A stretch of 64,000 nucleotides of DNA from Komagataeibacter xylinus (GCF_031081985.1 NZ_JARWSK010000005.1:186001-250000); one strand, 5' to 3'. Numbered from the stretch's first letter, positions 34,493-43,934 are shown. Notes: generated from the letters alone by a model not told the origin. Translations and numbers: made by a program.

Positions 34493-35770
34493 TCATGCTG
34501 GCGTAAGCAGACGGGATATTGCCTGGATAGGCTTCAATCCGTGACCAAAGCGTTCGATTGCCTCGCGATCCTTCTCAAGCGCCCCATAAGGCAGATACCG
34601 GACTTTCAGGTCGGCAATCCTGCTGAAGGCCGGCCGCCGCAACTGTTCCCGCACATCGGCTTCCCGCTTGTCCGGTGCAACAAGGAACAAGCCCTCCAGA
34701 GCCTGCGCCTCTGACCCGAGAGCAAGATCCAGCATCCGCACGATACCGGAATAGATGGTCGTTGAATGCTCGACCTCGAATGCCGCAACAATCCCGTGGC
34801 TGTCCCGGTCCAGCCATAGGACATCGATCAGACGCACGGATTCTGCTCCCTGCGTTTCCGTCGTGAAACCCGGCAAAACCGACAGGCAGCCGTCTCCTAA
34901 CTTGCCGTCCTGCCATGGACGACTGCGATCATTGGCCGCAATCCAGACATCATACCCCAGGGAAAGCCCCAGATCGCGAAGCCAACCCTGAATTTCGGTA
35001 TGGGTATGATCCGTTTCCCGCTCTGCGGCGAGGATCCGGACCTCTTTCGCGCTCTGCTCCCTCACCTGGTGAAGATCGGCCTCCCAAAGTTTTCGAGCTG
35101 TCTCGTCATCCTCGAGAGGCGGCGCTGTATAGCGTTCACTTCCGAGATCAAACAGCAGTCCTCCGAGGGCGCCCAGATCATTGGAAAGTAGCGAACGATA
35201 GGTCGCATTCAGTTTCAGGATACCCTGCCGCATGGCAAGATATTCCTCCCATCGCCCCAGTTTCACCTTTGATCCGGTCAAGGCGTTATAGCCCTTCACG
35301 ATCGCCGTATTGAAAGGAGGTATGATCGTGGGATGCAGGAAATACAGCAGATTGGCGACGGCTGGTCCCAGCCCCTTTATCTTTCGGGCATCGATCGCAT
35401 GAATGGCCGAAACCACATGCTCTTCGGCATTGCAACACAAACAGGTATCTAAAAGCTGCCCGAATGCTTTCTGGTTGGCAGGATTTTCGTAGATATCGGG
35501 AATACGTAGCTTTGGCTTCCACAGGAAGGCGTGATCCGCACCCTTGAAAATCTGGCGCTGCTCCGCAATCGAATGAACAACCGTTTCCAGGGATGAGCCA
35601 CGATAGGCGACCCCGAATGTGCCATCAGCAATCTCGACCACAACCTGCTGCAGACCGCGGCGGATAGAGCGAAAGTTCTTGAGGCGCTCATCCCATAGAA
35701 ACCAGCTCTGATAGGCCCCTGCCGGATCGTTCCGCCAGCGAAGAATGAGGTCTCGAATAAGGTCGGTCAT
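34493..35770 (-). CDS. Restriction-endonuclease-like protein beside the GHKL ATPase
   Basis: This is a 425-residue protein from the ATG at 35770 (MTDLIRDLILRWRNDPAGAY); the frame is open to 35821. A middle part, IKGLGPAVANLLYFLHPTII, resembles a helix-hairpin-helix followed by PPFNTAIVKGYN. The C-terminal domain VRLIDVLWLDRDSHGIVAAF then EVEHSTTIYSGIVRMLDLAL and GLFLVAPDKR fits the PD-(D/E)xK fold (Asp, then Glu-Val-Glu), as in a group annotated as type II restriction endonucleases. No methyltransferase is nearby, so it does not look like a standard RM pair. It is co-oriented with and 200 bases upstream of the ATPase gene; the two probably work together. Confidence 0.7.
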   Translation of the reverse strand: MTDLIRDLILRWRNDPAGAYQSWFLWDERLKNFRSIRRGLQQVVVEIADGTFGVAYRGSSLETVVHSIAEQRQIFKGADHAFLWKPKLRIPDIYENPANQKAFGQLLDTCLCCNAEEHVVSAIHAIDARKIKGLGPAVANLLYFLHPTIIPPFNTAIVKGYNALTGSKVKLGRWEEYLAMRQGILKLNATYRSLLSNDLGALGGLLFDLGSERYTAPPLEDDETARKLWEADLHQVREQSAKEVRILAAERETDHTHTEIQGWLRDLGLSLGYDVWIAANDRSRPWQDGKLGDGCLSVLPGFTTETQGAESVRLIDVLWLDRDSHGIVAAFEVEHSTTIYSGIVRMLDLALGSEAQALEGLFLVAPDKREADVREQLRRPAFSRIADLKVRYLPYGALEKDREAIERFGHGLKPIQAISRLLTPA

Positions 35771-35849
35771 CAGTCCAGAAGCTAAAATTACATTCGCGTC
35801 TGAGCCTGATTGTAACAGCACCTCGCGTCAATGCGGATAATCGCAAGTG

Positions 35850-35885
35850 GTTGCGCGGTATGATACCCCCGATTTGAACCTACCT
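35850..35885 (-). other. att-like remnant D1
   Basis: AGTGGTTGCGCGGTATGATA followed by CCCCCGATTTGAACCTACC has the tRNA-3'-end-like GGTTGCG and T-arm-like GATTTGAACC with abnormal spacing, as at 5520-5553, 27661-27699 and 54712-54741. It marks the end of the ATPase/nuclease block. Confidence 0.5.
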
Positions 35886-35944
35886 TCCCTAAACAACTGA
35901 AATTAAACAGTTCTCCAGAATGCGGCCTCAGTTTACGCATAGCA

Positions 35945-35977
35945 AAACCCCGCTAAGCCGTTGACTTAGCGGGGTTT
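35945..35977. terminator. tRNA-type terminator hairpin at site D
   Basis: AAACCCCGCTAAG-CCGTTGA-CTTAGCGGGGTTT is a perfect 13-bp stem. It has the same sequence type and the same position relative to an att core as the hairpins at 5422 and 27755. Confidence 0.8.
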
Positions 35978-35987
35978 CAGAAACTGC

Positions 35988-36030
35988 AAGTGGTTGCGGG
36001 GGAAGGCAACCAACGATACTTGCGATTGGT
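35988..36030. other. att-like remnant D2, inverted junction
   Basis: GCAAGTGGTTGCGGGGG is followed head-to-head by AAGGCAACCAACGATACTTG and CGATTGG. The right half, reverse-complemented, is CGCAAGTATCGTTGGTTGCC, identical to the recombinase sequence just before the core at site B (21281-21301) except at the last base. Two core halves are thus joined in opposite orientations, forming a dyad. Confidence 0.55.
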
Positions 36031-36106
36031 GGACCGCGAGATACCCCGTCTCGCCGCATGATAGAGTGACCATGCCAAAGTGCATGGGCATATCCAACTG
36101 GAATCC

Positions 36107-36163
36107 TTGCCATAAGCAAGTTGCCTCACATATAATCCCATATCATGGTTGATATATGAGGCA
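36107..36163 (+). promoter_or_regulatory. Promoter and operator of the Xre-RES pair
   Basis: TTGCCA (36107) and TATAAT (36131) are 18 bases apart, a near-consensus promoter. TGCCTCA (36122) and TGAGGCA (36157) form an inverted repeat that overlaps the -10 region and ends 8 bases before the antitoxin ATG at 36171, a plausible autoregulatory operator. Confidence 0.65.
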
Positions 36164-36170
36164 CTTCGTC

Positions 36171-36536
36171 ATGTCTGAGACCACATTCCTCTCCGACGCC
36201 TTCGATCCGTCAGGGCTGATCGCGGCGGAACGACTGAGCAACATGCTGCACATCACAAGGGGTGAACTGGCCATCACTCTGGGCCTGTCACGTGACGCCG
36301 TCTCCAAAAGCGCCCGCCTCGGTCGTCCCGCCACTCAGGCGAGGCTGCGCGACATGGTCGAGATCCTCAATCGCGTCCGGCCATGGGCGGGCTCAGCCCA
36401 ACAGGCCTTCGCATGGTACCGGTCACAACCCCTGCCCTCCTTCGGTGATCAGACTGCCGAAGCGCTCGTCCGGGAGGGGCGCGCCGATGCCGTCCGGCGC
36501 TACCTGGACCGGATTGCAACCGGCGGTTACGCGTGA
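36171..36536 (+). CDS. Xre/MbcA/ParS-family antitoxin
   Basis: This is a 121-residue antitoxin (an ATG at 36156 would add five residues). The first half has the Xre helix-turn-helix GELAITLGLSRDAVSKSARL. The second half is the MbcA/ParS/Xre toxin-binding domain: RLRDMVEILNRVRPWAGSAQ, then QAFAWYRSQPLPSFGDQTAE and ALVREGRADAVRRYLDRI. This pattern defines the antitoxins paired with RES toxins. Its stop overlaps the toxin GTG by four bases. Confidence 0.88.
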   Translation: MSETTFLSDAFDPSGLIAAERLSNMLHITRGELAITLGLSRDAVSKSARLGRPATQARLRDMVEILNRVRPWAGSAQQAFAWYRSQPLPSFGDQTAEALVREGRADAVRRYLDRIATGGYA

Positions 36537-37066
36537 GGTTTACCGGACGGGTATTCAGGGCGCACAATCCCCGCTGGTCTTTCACGCCATTATCAGGCGA
36601 CGGCGCGGCGCTTCACGGAGGACGATTCAACCCGGTCGGCACACCTGCCCTTTACACGTCACTTCGGATGGAGACTGCCTGGCTCGAAGCCCAGCAGGGC
36701 TTCCCGTTCAAGCCTCAGCCCCTGACTATCTGCGCCTATGATGTCGATAGCGAGCCTGTCCTCGACCTTACCGATCCGTCTAGTTTTAATGATCTTGGCT
36801 CTTCTCCCATCGCCTTGGCCTGTCCCTGGGAAGAGCTTGCCGACCAAGGCAAGATGCCGCCCTCGTGGGAACTCGCAAAAATGCTCACAGCCAATGGCGT
36901 GGCTGGCATCATCGTCCCGAGTTTTGCCCCTGGAGCTACGGAAAATGACAGGAATCTTGTCTTCTGGAGGTGGTCGGACAGTCTGCCCTCCCGTGTAATT
37001 GTCATCGACGATGAAAAGCGCTTACCAGCAACCGCAACGTCATGGTCACAGGCGGAGAATAAATGA
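36533..37066 (+). CDS. RES-domain toxin
   Basis: This 177-residue RES-domain protein starts at a GTG inside the antitoxin stop (GTGA). It shows the three conserved polar residues: Arg in GRVFRAHNPRW, Glu in LRMETAWLEAQQ, and Ser in the VPSF/NLVFWRW region, plus the hallmark GGRFNPVGTPALYTS. RES toxins degrade NAD+ or ADP-ribosylate targets. All hallmark residues are in place, so an active toxin is expected. The pair lies just outside the att remnant D2 and may stabilise the island. Confidence 0.88.
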   Translation: MRFTGRVFRAHNPRWSFTPLSGDGAALHGGRFNPVGTPALYTSLRMETAWLEAQQGFPFKPQPLTICAYDVDSEPVLDLTDPSSFNDLGSSPIALACPWEELADQGKMPPSWELAKMLTANGVAGIIVPSFAPGATENDRNLVFWRWSDSLPSRVIVIDDEKRLPATATSWSQAENK

Positions 37067-37198
37067 AGGACTTACGACGATATCAGTCGGCTAAAAGTCC
37101 CAACGGAAGCCATTGGGACCATTACGTCACGTCGACCACCAACCATAAAGAAGACAGGCGCCCCTCTTTTTGAGCGGCGACGAAAAATTACGCGTCAA

Positions 37199-38617
37199 TT
37201 ATGAATTCCGTCCTATAAATGCGTTCATATGAGTCTGAATCTCAACGGACGCGTCTCCAACGGTAGACGGATGCGTTTGAGCAGTAGTCATCGCCGCGAC
37301 GCGCTTGTTGTGAAGCGCGAGATCAGCGCCAGCGGTTGGTAATTGTCTAGCTGCCTGTGCCAGACTGACCTGAAGGCTGTTTAAAGGCTGTTTGACGGCA
37401 TCAATCGAATCACGCATCGAATACGACGTTGATGCCTGAACACTGCTGGGACCTTGATTGTCAGGTGCTTTAAGAAGCTCATCGAGAAAGTCTGGAGCTG
37501 CCTGGTCACGTTTGGTTAGGGAACGAATTCCAAATAGTTTTCTAAGTGTCGCTATTATTGTCGTGTGGTCATAAGGGGTCGCACCCTGTGGCCTGAATAC
37601 GTGACCTGGCTTTACATATGGTGATATGATTAATGTAGGGACACGAACACCGAAGTAATCAAAATTAAAACCATCTTGATGTTTATCGTCAGGTGACACT
37701 GCTGCTGGCGGAATCACATGGTCAAAACATCCGCCGTGTTCATCGTAGGTAACGATTAAAAGTGTCTTATCCCACAAGGGACCATTGCGAACCGCATTAT
37801 AGACCGATGCAATGAGTTCCTCCCCGTAGACGACATCGTGCGCCGGATGCTGGTCATTGGGCATCTTCCCTAAAACGGGATCAGCAAAATACCGTGGCTC
37901 GATGAAACTGTATGGCGGTAACGCCCCTTTTTTTGCATCAGCCTCAAACTCCTCGAAATGTTTAAAATTCGAAAAAGAGAATTCCCAAAGAGAGGATAAA
38001 GTTGCCGCTTGTGGGATATCATGAAAGTATATTCTCCAATCTTTATGAATCTCCTTTAATCTGTTGAATACAGTAGGCATTTCAAACGGGAGCTTATCCG
38101 AATAGTTATTGACCCATCCACCAGATGTGCCCGTGTGTGCGAAGATACGGTTTGGCCATGTCTGACATGGAGCGGATGCGTGCCAACGGTCTGAAATGCC
38201 GAATTCGCGACCCAGCGTCGTCAATACAGGTAGCTGATCGGGGGTGAAGAAATGCATGACAGATTCAGGGCTACGGGAACCCGGGCGACCAGGCTGGGCC
38301 ATATAATTATCTACGAATCCTGACATATCTGGTAATCGCGAAGCCAAGCTGCCTTTTTCCTGGCGTCCATGAATCTGTTCGTAAATGTCTTTAAATGATT
38401 CACCGGGATCAGGATCTGGAATGCGCACCACCTGACGGTCAGTTCCGTCCGTAGTCCACACGGCTATCGATTCGACGGAGCTGTCCGGATGATGCCAGAG
38501 ATTAGTCTCCGTTCCTGTTAGTCGGTCGATCGGATCGGCGGACGATGGCGACTGCCCAAACATACTATCGAATGACCGATTTTCTAACATCAATACAACT
38601 ACGTGCTCAATACCCAC
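37199..38617 (-). CDS. Phosphoesterase family (phospholipase C/acid phosphatase-like)
   Basis: This 472-residue protein starts at a GTG; GIEHVVVLMLENRSFDSMFG is the family's N-terminal metal-binding motif. Further hallmarks are FGISDRWHASAPCQTWPNRI, EPRYFAD, LLIVTYDEHGGCFDHVIPP (Asp/His metal ligands) and VRVPTLIISPYVKPG with YDHTTIIATLRKLFG. These define the PLC/AcpA phosphoesterase superfamily. There is no N-terminal signal sequence, whereas many relatives are Tat-exported, so either it is cytoplasmic or the export part is missing. The last ~70 residues are a low-complexity helical tail. The gene is more AT-rich than its neighbours and stands alone. Confidence 0.85.
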   Translation of the reverse strand: MGIEHVVVLMLENRSFDSMFGQSPSSADPIDRLTGTETNLWHHPDSSVESIAVWTTDGTDRQVVRIPDPDPGESFKDIYEQIHGRQEKGSLASRLPDMSGFVDNYMAQPGRPGSRSPESVMHFFTPDQLPVLTTLGREFGISDRWHASAPCQTWPNRIFAHTGTSGGWVNNYSDKLPFEMPTVFNRLKEIHKDWRIYFHDIPQAATLSSLWEFSFSNFKHFEEFEADAKKGALPPYSFIEPRYFADPVLGKMPNDQHPAHDVVYGEELIASVYNAVRNGPLWDKTLLIVTYDEHGGCFDHVIPPAAVSPDDKHQDGFNFDYFGVRVPTLIISPYVKPGHVFRPQGATPYDHTTIIATLRKLFGIRSLTKRDQAAPDFLDELLKAPDNQGPSSVQASTSYSMRDSIDAVKQPLNSLQVSLAQAARQLPTAGADLALHNKRVAAMTTAQTHPSTVGDASVEIQTHMNAFIGRNS

Positions 38618-39109
38618 TAGTTTCCATTCCTTTTATTTTAACGCCTTTAAATAATGTAGATATCAGGAAATTATTTTTATTTTATTTCGTCAATACTACA
38701 AAACTCCCGAACCCGAAACCCAAGCCTCAGTTATTGACGAAGTCCCACTTCCCGATGATCACGGGCTGACTGCCCCGCCCGGCATAATGCCAAAAGCCCC
38801 CGAATATTGTTACAGCACCAGCTGTCCTCAGACACCAATTTGTGGAAATTCCGCTATTCCCCCTCTTTAGATGGGTGATACAAGAGAATGTAGAGAACAA
38901 GCCTACAGCTTCTGTACGGACACTAGCTCGGCATATCCACGTTGCCCTTCTTCCAACAGTATATCCTGCGTGGCGACGCCACGTAACCCCTGATGGTTAC
39001 AGACAGATGTCCAGTCGCAGAAACTGGCCATGACCATATCGGGTCCCTGCACCGATGGCGCTTCCTTGGGGCACGTTTTCATGCCCAATCAATTGGGTAA
39101 CGGCTTTAG
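38618..39109. other. Intergenic stretch without a supported gene
   Basis: Short ORFs on both strands show no recognisable domain. The first ~80 bases are very AT-rich and include the likely promoter of the phosphoesterase. The right end is cut by the IS1380 element. Confidence 0.5.
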
Positions 39110-40737
39110 CCCATCTTATTCACGGGGGCGGTCGAGACTGGGCGGCGGGTATCGCCTAAGCTTTTGATTGGGTTTACGAATTGGGTGTCAAAGCCATCCG
39201 TTTCTCCGATCACGCCGAGCCACACCCGCCATGTCCGACGATACGAGCCAGCCGTTCCTGTTTCCAGCCATCCGACACAAGAAAATCACGGCTGATTTTG
39301 ATGGTGGCCGGATCACCTCGGATGGTGGTGTCCTGTTGCTGGCTGCCGCCGAGCGGCGGATCGGCATGGCCGATCGCCTCGCCCGGCTCATAGCCGATCC
39401 ACGCAATCTGCGACGGGTGACACACGGCGTGGCCGATATTCTGCGCGCCCGTATGCTGGCCATTGCCTGCGGCTACGAGGACGCCGACGACCTCGATCAC
39501 CTGCGGTGCGATCCGGGTTTCAAGCTCGCCTGCGGACGACTGCCCGATACGGGTCGGGATCTGTGCTCGCAACCCACGATCTCGCGTTGGGAGAACGCCC
39601 CGACTTTGCGCGAGGTCATTCGCCTGACCTATGCCCTGGTCGATACATGGTGCGACAGCTACGCCCGGCCACCCGCCGCGGTGACGCTCGACATCGACGA
39701 TACGGTCGATGTGGTGCACGGTCATCAGCAACTCGCCCTGTTCAACGCGCATCATGACGAGCGGTGCTTTATGCCGATCCATGTTTACGATGCCGCCACG
39801 TCGAGGCCGGTTGCCATTATCATCCGCCCGGGCAAGACCCCGTCCGGACAGGAAATTCGCGGTCACCTGCGTCGTCTGATCCGCCGTATCCGCAGCCACT
39901 GGCCCAACACCCGGCTGACCATTCGTGGGGATGGTCATTACGGACGTCCCGAAGTCATGGCCTGGTGCGAGGCGCATGACGTCGATTACATCTTCGGCCT
40001 GCCGGGCAACAGCGTGCTGCACCGGCTTCTCGAACCCTCGGCCGATGACATCCGCGTCCGGCGTGCCGAGACGCGGGCGCAATCCCTGCGCGGCTATGCC
40101 GAAATCCGTTATGGCGCGAAATCCTGGAAGCAACAGCGGCGCGTGGCCGCCCGGATCGAAGCCACGACGCTGGGGCTCGACATACGCTGCGTGGTCACCA
40201 GCCTGCGAGGCGGCAACGCCGAATGGCTCTACGGTGCCCTCTACTGTGCCCGTGGACAGGCCGAAAACCTGATCAGGCGTCACAAGGGCCAACTGGCATC
40301 CGACCGCACAAGCTGTCGATCGCCACTGGCCAACCAGGTCCGCCTGGTGCTGCACACTGCCGCATACTGGCTGATGCTCACCCTGCGGGACGCCATCCCA
40401 GCCCCACAGCCGCTCGCCTCGGCCGAGTTCACCACGTTACGAAATCGTCTTCTGAAAATCGCCGGGCGTATCCTGGAAACCGCGACCCGTGTCCGTATCG
40501 CGTTTGCCGCCGCCTGTCCCGAAGCGGCGCTGTTCCGCAGTCTCGCCATCTCGATGCAGGCTGCCGGCCCGTGACAGACGGGGCTATCGCCCCCGAACGC
40601 GCCCCGTCCTCGCAACCTCAGCCGCAGCCATCCACCGTTTCAAAATGACACCGCCTCAACCCGGTGCGATCCCGCGCGCCCAAACCATAGAAACGGAAAA
40701 ATCCACGCAAAATACTCAATGCCGTGAATAAGATGGG
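39110..40737 (+). mobile_element. IS1380-family element, 1628 bp
   Basis: Left end CCCATCTTATTCACGG; right end, reverse-complemented, CCCATCTTATTCACGG: 16 bp identical inverted repeats. A TTAG target duplication flanks it (39106-39109 and 40738-40741). It contains one intact transposase and looks complete. Confidence 0.92.
39231..40574 (+). CDS. IS1380-family transposase
   Basis: This 447-residue DDE transposase starts at the ATG at 39231 (MSDDTSQPFLFPAIRHKKIT); the longer frame from 39168 runs back toward the IS end. Typical IS1380 segments are FDGGRITSDGGVLLLAAAER, the first catalytic Asp in AAVTLDIDDTVDVVHGHQQL, the second in RLTIRGDGHYGRPEVMAWCE, and the Glu in YCARGQAENLIRRHKGQLAS followed by FRANQ-like SPLANQVRLVLHTAAYWL. 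No interruption was found. Confidence 0.92.
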   Translation: MSDDTSQPFLFPAIRHKKITADFDGGRITSDGGVLLLAAAERRIGMADRLARLIADPRNLRRVTHGVADILRARMLAIACGYEDADDLDHLRCDPGFKLACGRLPDTGRDLCSQPTISRWENAPTLREVIRLTYALVDTWCDSYARPPAAVTLDIDDTVDVVHGHQQLALFNAHHDERCFMPIHVYDAATSRPVAIIIRPGKTPSGQEIRGHLRRLIRRIRSHWPNTRLTIRGDGHYGRPEVMAWCEAHDVDYIFGLPGNSVLHRLLEPSADDIRVRRAETRAQSLRGYAEIRYGAKSWKQQRRVAARIEATTLGLDIRCVVTSLRGGNAEWLYGALYCARGQAENLIRRHKGQLASDRTSCRSPLANQVRLVLHTAAYWLMLTLRDAIPAPQPLASAEFTTLRNRLLKIAGRILETATRVRIAFAAACPEAALFRSLAISMQAAGP

Positions 40738-40855
40738 TTAGACCCTTTATTCTTCCTCCGGCTCGATTGCGGATGTACCATAACCTTCCAAATATCCGGC
40801 TGGGACGCCCCCTTCTTCCTCGCCTTCACCCGTTGCATCCATCGGGAGAGACCGC

Positions 40856-43264
40856 ATGTCAGAAATACAGCAGATGGACGGTCAGCATACGTCTACATCT
40901 GGTACCGTTTGGACCTGTCCGATGCATCCGGACATCAGGGAAGCGCATCCCGGAAAATGCCCGATATGCGGTATGTCGCTTCAGCCGATGAGCAACCCCG
41001 ATACTATGGGGCCAATGAAGGGAATGGGCCACGATCAGGCGGCTCACCATATGGCCTGTCACGATCACGACCGTCATGCGCCTCAGAAAGCCGTATTGCC
41101 GCCGGCAGGAGGGCACACGATCTGGACCTGCCCCATGCATCCGCAGATCCGGCAGAACCATCCCGGAAACTGCCCGCTTTGCGGCATGACGCTGGAGCCG
41201 GAGGAACCGACCGCACAGCACGACGACAATCCGGAGCTGAAGGACTTCACACGCCGCCTGATCGTGGCCGCCGCCTTCGCCATCCCGCTGATGGTCATCG
41301 CCATGGGCGGCGATATCGGCCTGCATCTCATACCGCCTGCTCTCTCGCCGTGGATCCAGTTGGTGCTCACGCTGCCTATCGTCTGCTGGGCCGGACTGCC
41401 GTTCTTCCAGCGCGGCCTCGTCTCGCTGCACACCGGCCATTTCAATATGTTCACCCTGATCATGTTCGGTGTCGGCGCGGCGTTCGGCTACAGCCTCGCG
41501 GCGACGCTCGCGCCAGCGGCCTTTCCCGCAACCTTCCGGCAAATGGACGGCACGCTGCCGGTCTATTACGAAGCGGCGGGCGTCGTGGTGGCGCTCGTGC
41601 TGCTTGGGCAGGTTCTGGAACTGCGCGCCCGCGCTGCGACCGGCAACGCCATCCGCGCCCTGCTCGATCTCACGCCGAAGCAGGCGCATCGCATCGGTCC
41701 GGACGGCCAGGAAAACGACGTGGCGGTCGAGGATGTTGTAAAGGGTGACCGGCTCCGCATCAGGCCGGGCGAGGCAGTTCCCGTCGACGGGATGGTGCTC
41801 TCCGGTGCATCCAGCGTCGATGAAGCGATGATCACCGGCGAGCCTGCTCCCGTGGCGAAAAAGCCCGGCGATCCGGTTACGGGCGGCACCATCAACGGCA
41901 CCGGCAGCCTGGAAATCGATGCACAGGCCGTGGGCAGCGATACCATGTTGGCCCGCATCGTGAAGATGGTCGCCGCAGCACAACGCTCGCGCGCGCCGAT
42001 CCAGACCGTCGCCGACCGGATATCGGGCTGGTTTGTGCCGCTGGTGCTGGCCATTTCCGTGCTGACCTTCGTCGTCTGGTATGTTGTCGGCCCCGCGCCA
42101 CGCTTCGGCCATGCGCTGCTCAATGCCATATCCGTCCTGATCATCGCCTGTCCGTGCGCGCTGGGTCTGGCGACGCCGATGTCCATCATGGTCGGCACCG
42201 GACACGGAGCGCGTGAGGGCGTTCTGGTGCGCAATGCAGAAGCGTTGCAGGCGCTGGATAAGGTAGACACCCTGGTGGTGGACAAGACGGGCACGCTCAC
42301 GGAGGGGCATCCACGACTGATCGCCCTCGACGTCGCAGAAGGCTGGCCGGATGCTGAGGTGCTGCGCCTGGCCGCATCGGTCGAGGCACAATCGCAGCAC
42401 CCGCTGGCCCAGGCGGTCGTGCGCGCCTTAAAGGACCGTCATGGCGATCCCGCACCGGTCGGTGATTTCGCATCGCAGCCCGGTCTGGGCGTCAGCGGCA
42501 CCGTGGACGGACATCAGGTGGTGATTGGCAATGCCGAGCGCCTGAAACAGGTCGGCGCTGAGACGGCGCCGCTGGAGACGGTCGCCACGACGCGGCGGCA
42601 GGGCGGCGCGGGCGTGATGTTCGTGGCGATTGACGGAAAACTGGCGGGGCTGATGGCCGTGGCCGATCCCCTGCGGGCGGATACGCAGGCTGCCCTCGCG
42701 GCTCTGCATGCGGACGGTCTGCGCATCGTCATGCTGACAGGCGATAACGAGACGACCGCGAACGCGGTGGCAAGAACGGCAGGGAATATCGCGGAAATCC
42801 ATGCCGGGCTGAAGCCGCAGGACAAGGCGGACATCATCCGGCGACTGGAAGCGTCCGGCGCTCATGTGGCGATGACGGGCGACGGCGTGAACGACGCGCC
42901 CGCCCTGGCAGCCGCGTCCGTCGGCATCGCCATGGGCACCGGAACGGACGTCGCCATCGAGAGCGCCGGGATCACGCTGGCGCACGGAAGCCTTGGCGCC
43001 CTGGTCCGCGCCCGGACGCTGGCGCATGCCACCATGCGCAATATCCGGCAGAACCTCGCCTTCTCGTTTCTGTTCAACGGGATCGGCATCCCGGTCGCGG
43101 CTGGTGCGCTCTACCCGGTTTTCGGCATGCTGCTCTCGCCCATGATAGCGGGCGCCGCCATGGCGCTGTCATCCGTCACCGTCGTCACCAATGCGCTCAG
43201 GATCGGAAAGGAGCCAGTCGCGGCAATACACCCCAAAGACCAACGCCTTGCCGACGCCAGATAG
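40856..43264 (+). CDS. copA: Copper/silver-exporting P-type ATPase
   Basis: This is an 802-residue P1B-type ATPase. Two N-terminal heavy-metal-binding repeats, [20 protein letters not shown] and [20 protein letters not shown], replace the usual CxxC HMA domains. A His/Met-rich linker lies between them. The core follows: eight membrane helices, actuator MITGEPAPV, metal-site CPC in [12 protein letters not shown], phosphorylation [11 protein letters not shown], the HP motif and [20 protein letters not shown]. The architecture fits CopA/SilP-type exporters of Cu+ or Ag+ from the cytoplasm. A Cys/His-rich leader suggests metal sensing or loading. It stands alone between IS1380 and a toxin-antitoxin pair, followed by the ars operon. 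Confidence 0.93.
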   Translation: MSEIQQMDGQHTSTSGTVWTCPMHPDIREAHPGKCPICGMSLQPMSNPDTMGPMKGMGHDQAAHHMACHDHDRHAPQKAVLPPAGGHTIWTCPMHPQIRQNHPGNCPLCGMTLEPEEPTAQHDDNPELKDFTRRLIVAAAFAIPLMVIAMGGDIGLHLIPPALSPWIQLVLTLPIVCWAGLPFFQRGLVSLHTGHFNMFTLIMFGVGAAFGYSLAATLAPAAFPATFRQMDGTLPVYYEAAGVVVALVLLGQVLELRARAATGNAIRALLDLTPKQAHRIGPDGQENDVAVEDVVKGDRLRIRPGEAVPVDGMVLSGASSVDEAMITGEPAPVAKKPGDPVTGGTINGTGSLEIDAQAVGSDTMLARIVKMVAAAQRSRAPIQTVADRISGWFVPLVLAISVLTFVVWYVVGPAPRFGHALLNAISVLIIACPCALGLATPMSIMVGTGHGAREGVLVRNAEALQALDKVDTLVVDKTGTLTEGHPRLIALDVAEGWPDAEVLRLAASVEAQSQHPLAQAVVRALKDRHGDPAPVGDFASQPGLGVSGTVDGHQVVIGNAERLKQVGAETAPLETVATTRRQGGAGVMFVAIDGKLAGLMAVADPLRADTQAALAALHADGLRIVMLTGDNETTANAVARTAGNIAEIHAGLKPQDKADIIRRLEASGAHVAMTGDGVNDAPALAAASVGIAMGTGTDVAIESAGITLAHGSLGALVRARTLAHATMRNIRQNLAFSFLFNGIGIPVAAGALYPVFGMLLSPMIAGAAMALSSVTVVTNALRIGKEPVAAIHPKDQRLADAR

Positions 43265-43332
43265 TTGGTCCACTCTCGCCTCTTCCCGGACGTAGGGCTC
43301 GGCAATCTGCGTTGCCGGAAGCGGACGTCAAA

Positions 43333-43638
43333 TCATAACCGGCCTGCCAGGCGGGTCAGAAGATCCATGCGCTCATGCAGGATGGCCACGACCAACGCTG
43401 GTGCGCCCTCACGCGGCAGGCAGAAAATGCAGTGATGGTCGACCCGCACCATTCTCAGCCCGTGATACAGCGTGCTCATATCCTTGAAAGCGCTATGGCC
43501 CTCGACGAGACTGACAATGCCTTGCTCCAGAACGGCGACATATCGACGAACCTGAGCGTCTCCCCACTGTTTTGTTGTGTAACGGATGACCGCACGCAAA
43601 TCAGCTTCCGCGGCTTCAGTAAGGATGTAACTTTTCAA
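43333..43638 (-). CDS. parE: ParE/RelE-family toxin
   Basis: This is a 101-residue protein: KSYILTEAAEADLRAVIRYT, QWGDAQVRRYVAVLEQGIVS, LYHGLRMVRVDHHCIFCLPR and VAILHERMDLLTRL. The pattern (xLTxxAExDLxxI...YxxxL...R...VxIxRILHxxMD) is the ParE branch of the RelE superfamily, which usually poisons gyrase. Its start overlaps the antitoxin stop by four bases. The conserved C-terminal HERMDL segment is intact. Confidence 0.88.
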   Translation of the reverse strand: MKSYILTEAAEADLRAVIRYTTKQWGDAQVRRYVAVLEQGIVSLVEGHSAFKDMSTLYHGLRMVRVDHHCIFCLPREGAPALVVAILHERMDLLTRLAGRL

Positions 43639-43886
43639 GTGCGCTTCTCGTTGAGTTCCTCACCGAGGATCGCACTGACGCTCTTTGAGCTTACCTTGCC
43701 ATCAAGGCCTTCCTGAACGCGGGCTCTAAGAAGATTTTTAAGTTCCTGCCACGCATGGTCGGTATCAAGATTATCAGGGAGCAAGCGCTCAAGGGCATAC
43801 TGCTTGATCGTTTTGCCCTGTAGCGCCGCCAGTGCTTTCAGGCTCTGGTGCTGCTGATCCGTCATATCAATGGTCAGTCGGCTCAT
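43635..43886 (-). CDS. parD: ParD-like antitoxin
   Basis: This 83-residue protein starts at the ATG at 43886 (GGAGGG upstream): SRLTIDMTDQQHQSLKALAA is a ribbon-helix-helix segment. The later KNLLRARVQEGLDGKVSSKS with an acidic end is the toxin-binding tail. The antitoxin-first order, four-base overlap and operator-like palindrome upstream complete a standard pair. Confidence 0.85.
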   Translation of the reverse strand: MSRLTIDMTDQQHQSLKALAALQGKTIKQYALERLLPDNLDTDHAWQELKNLLRARVQEGLDGKVSSKSVSAILGEELNEKRT

Positions 43887-43912
43887 GATATATCCCTCCC
43901 GTGAAGCACAAA

Positions 43913-43934
43913 CCCACATTAGCACATATGTGGG
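43913..43934. promoter_or_regulatory. Operator-like palindromes of the ParDE-like pair
   Basis: CCCACA (43913) and TGTGGG (43929) are an inverted pair, and CACATATGTG (43923-43932) is a perfect nested palindrome, 27-48 bases upstream of the antitoxin ATG. This is the expected position for antitoxin autoregulation. Confidence 0.5.

Noticed and set aside
40859-42400. A 513-codon minus-strand frame inside copA
   Set aside because: Antisense shadow of the P-type ATPase with no family features.
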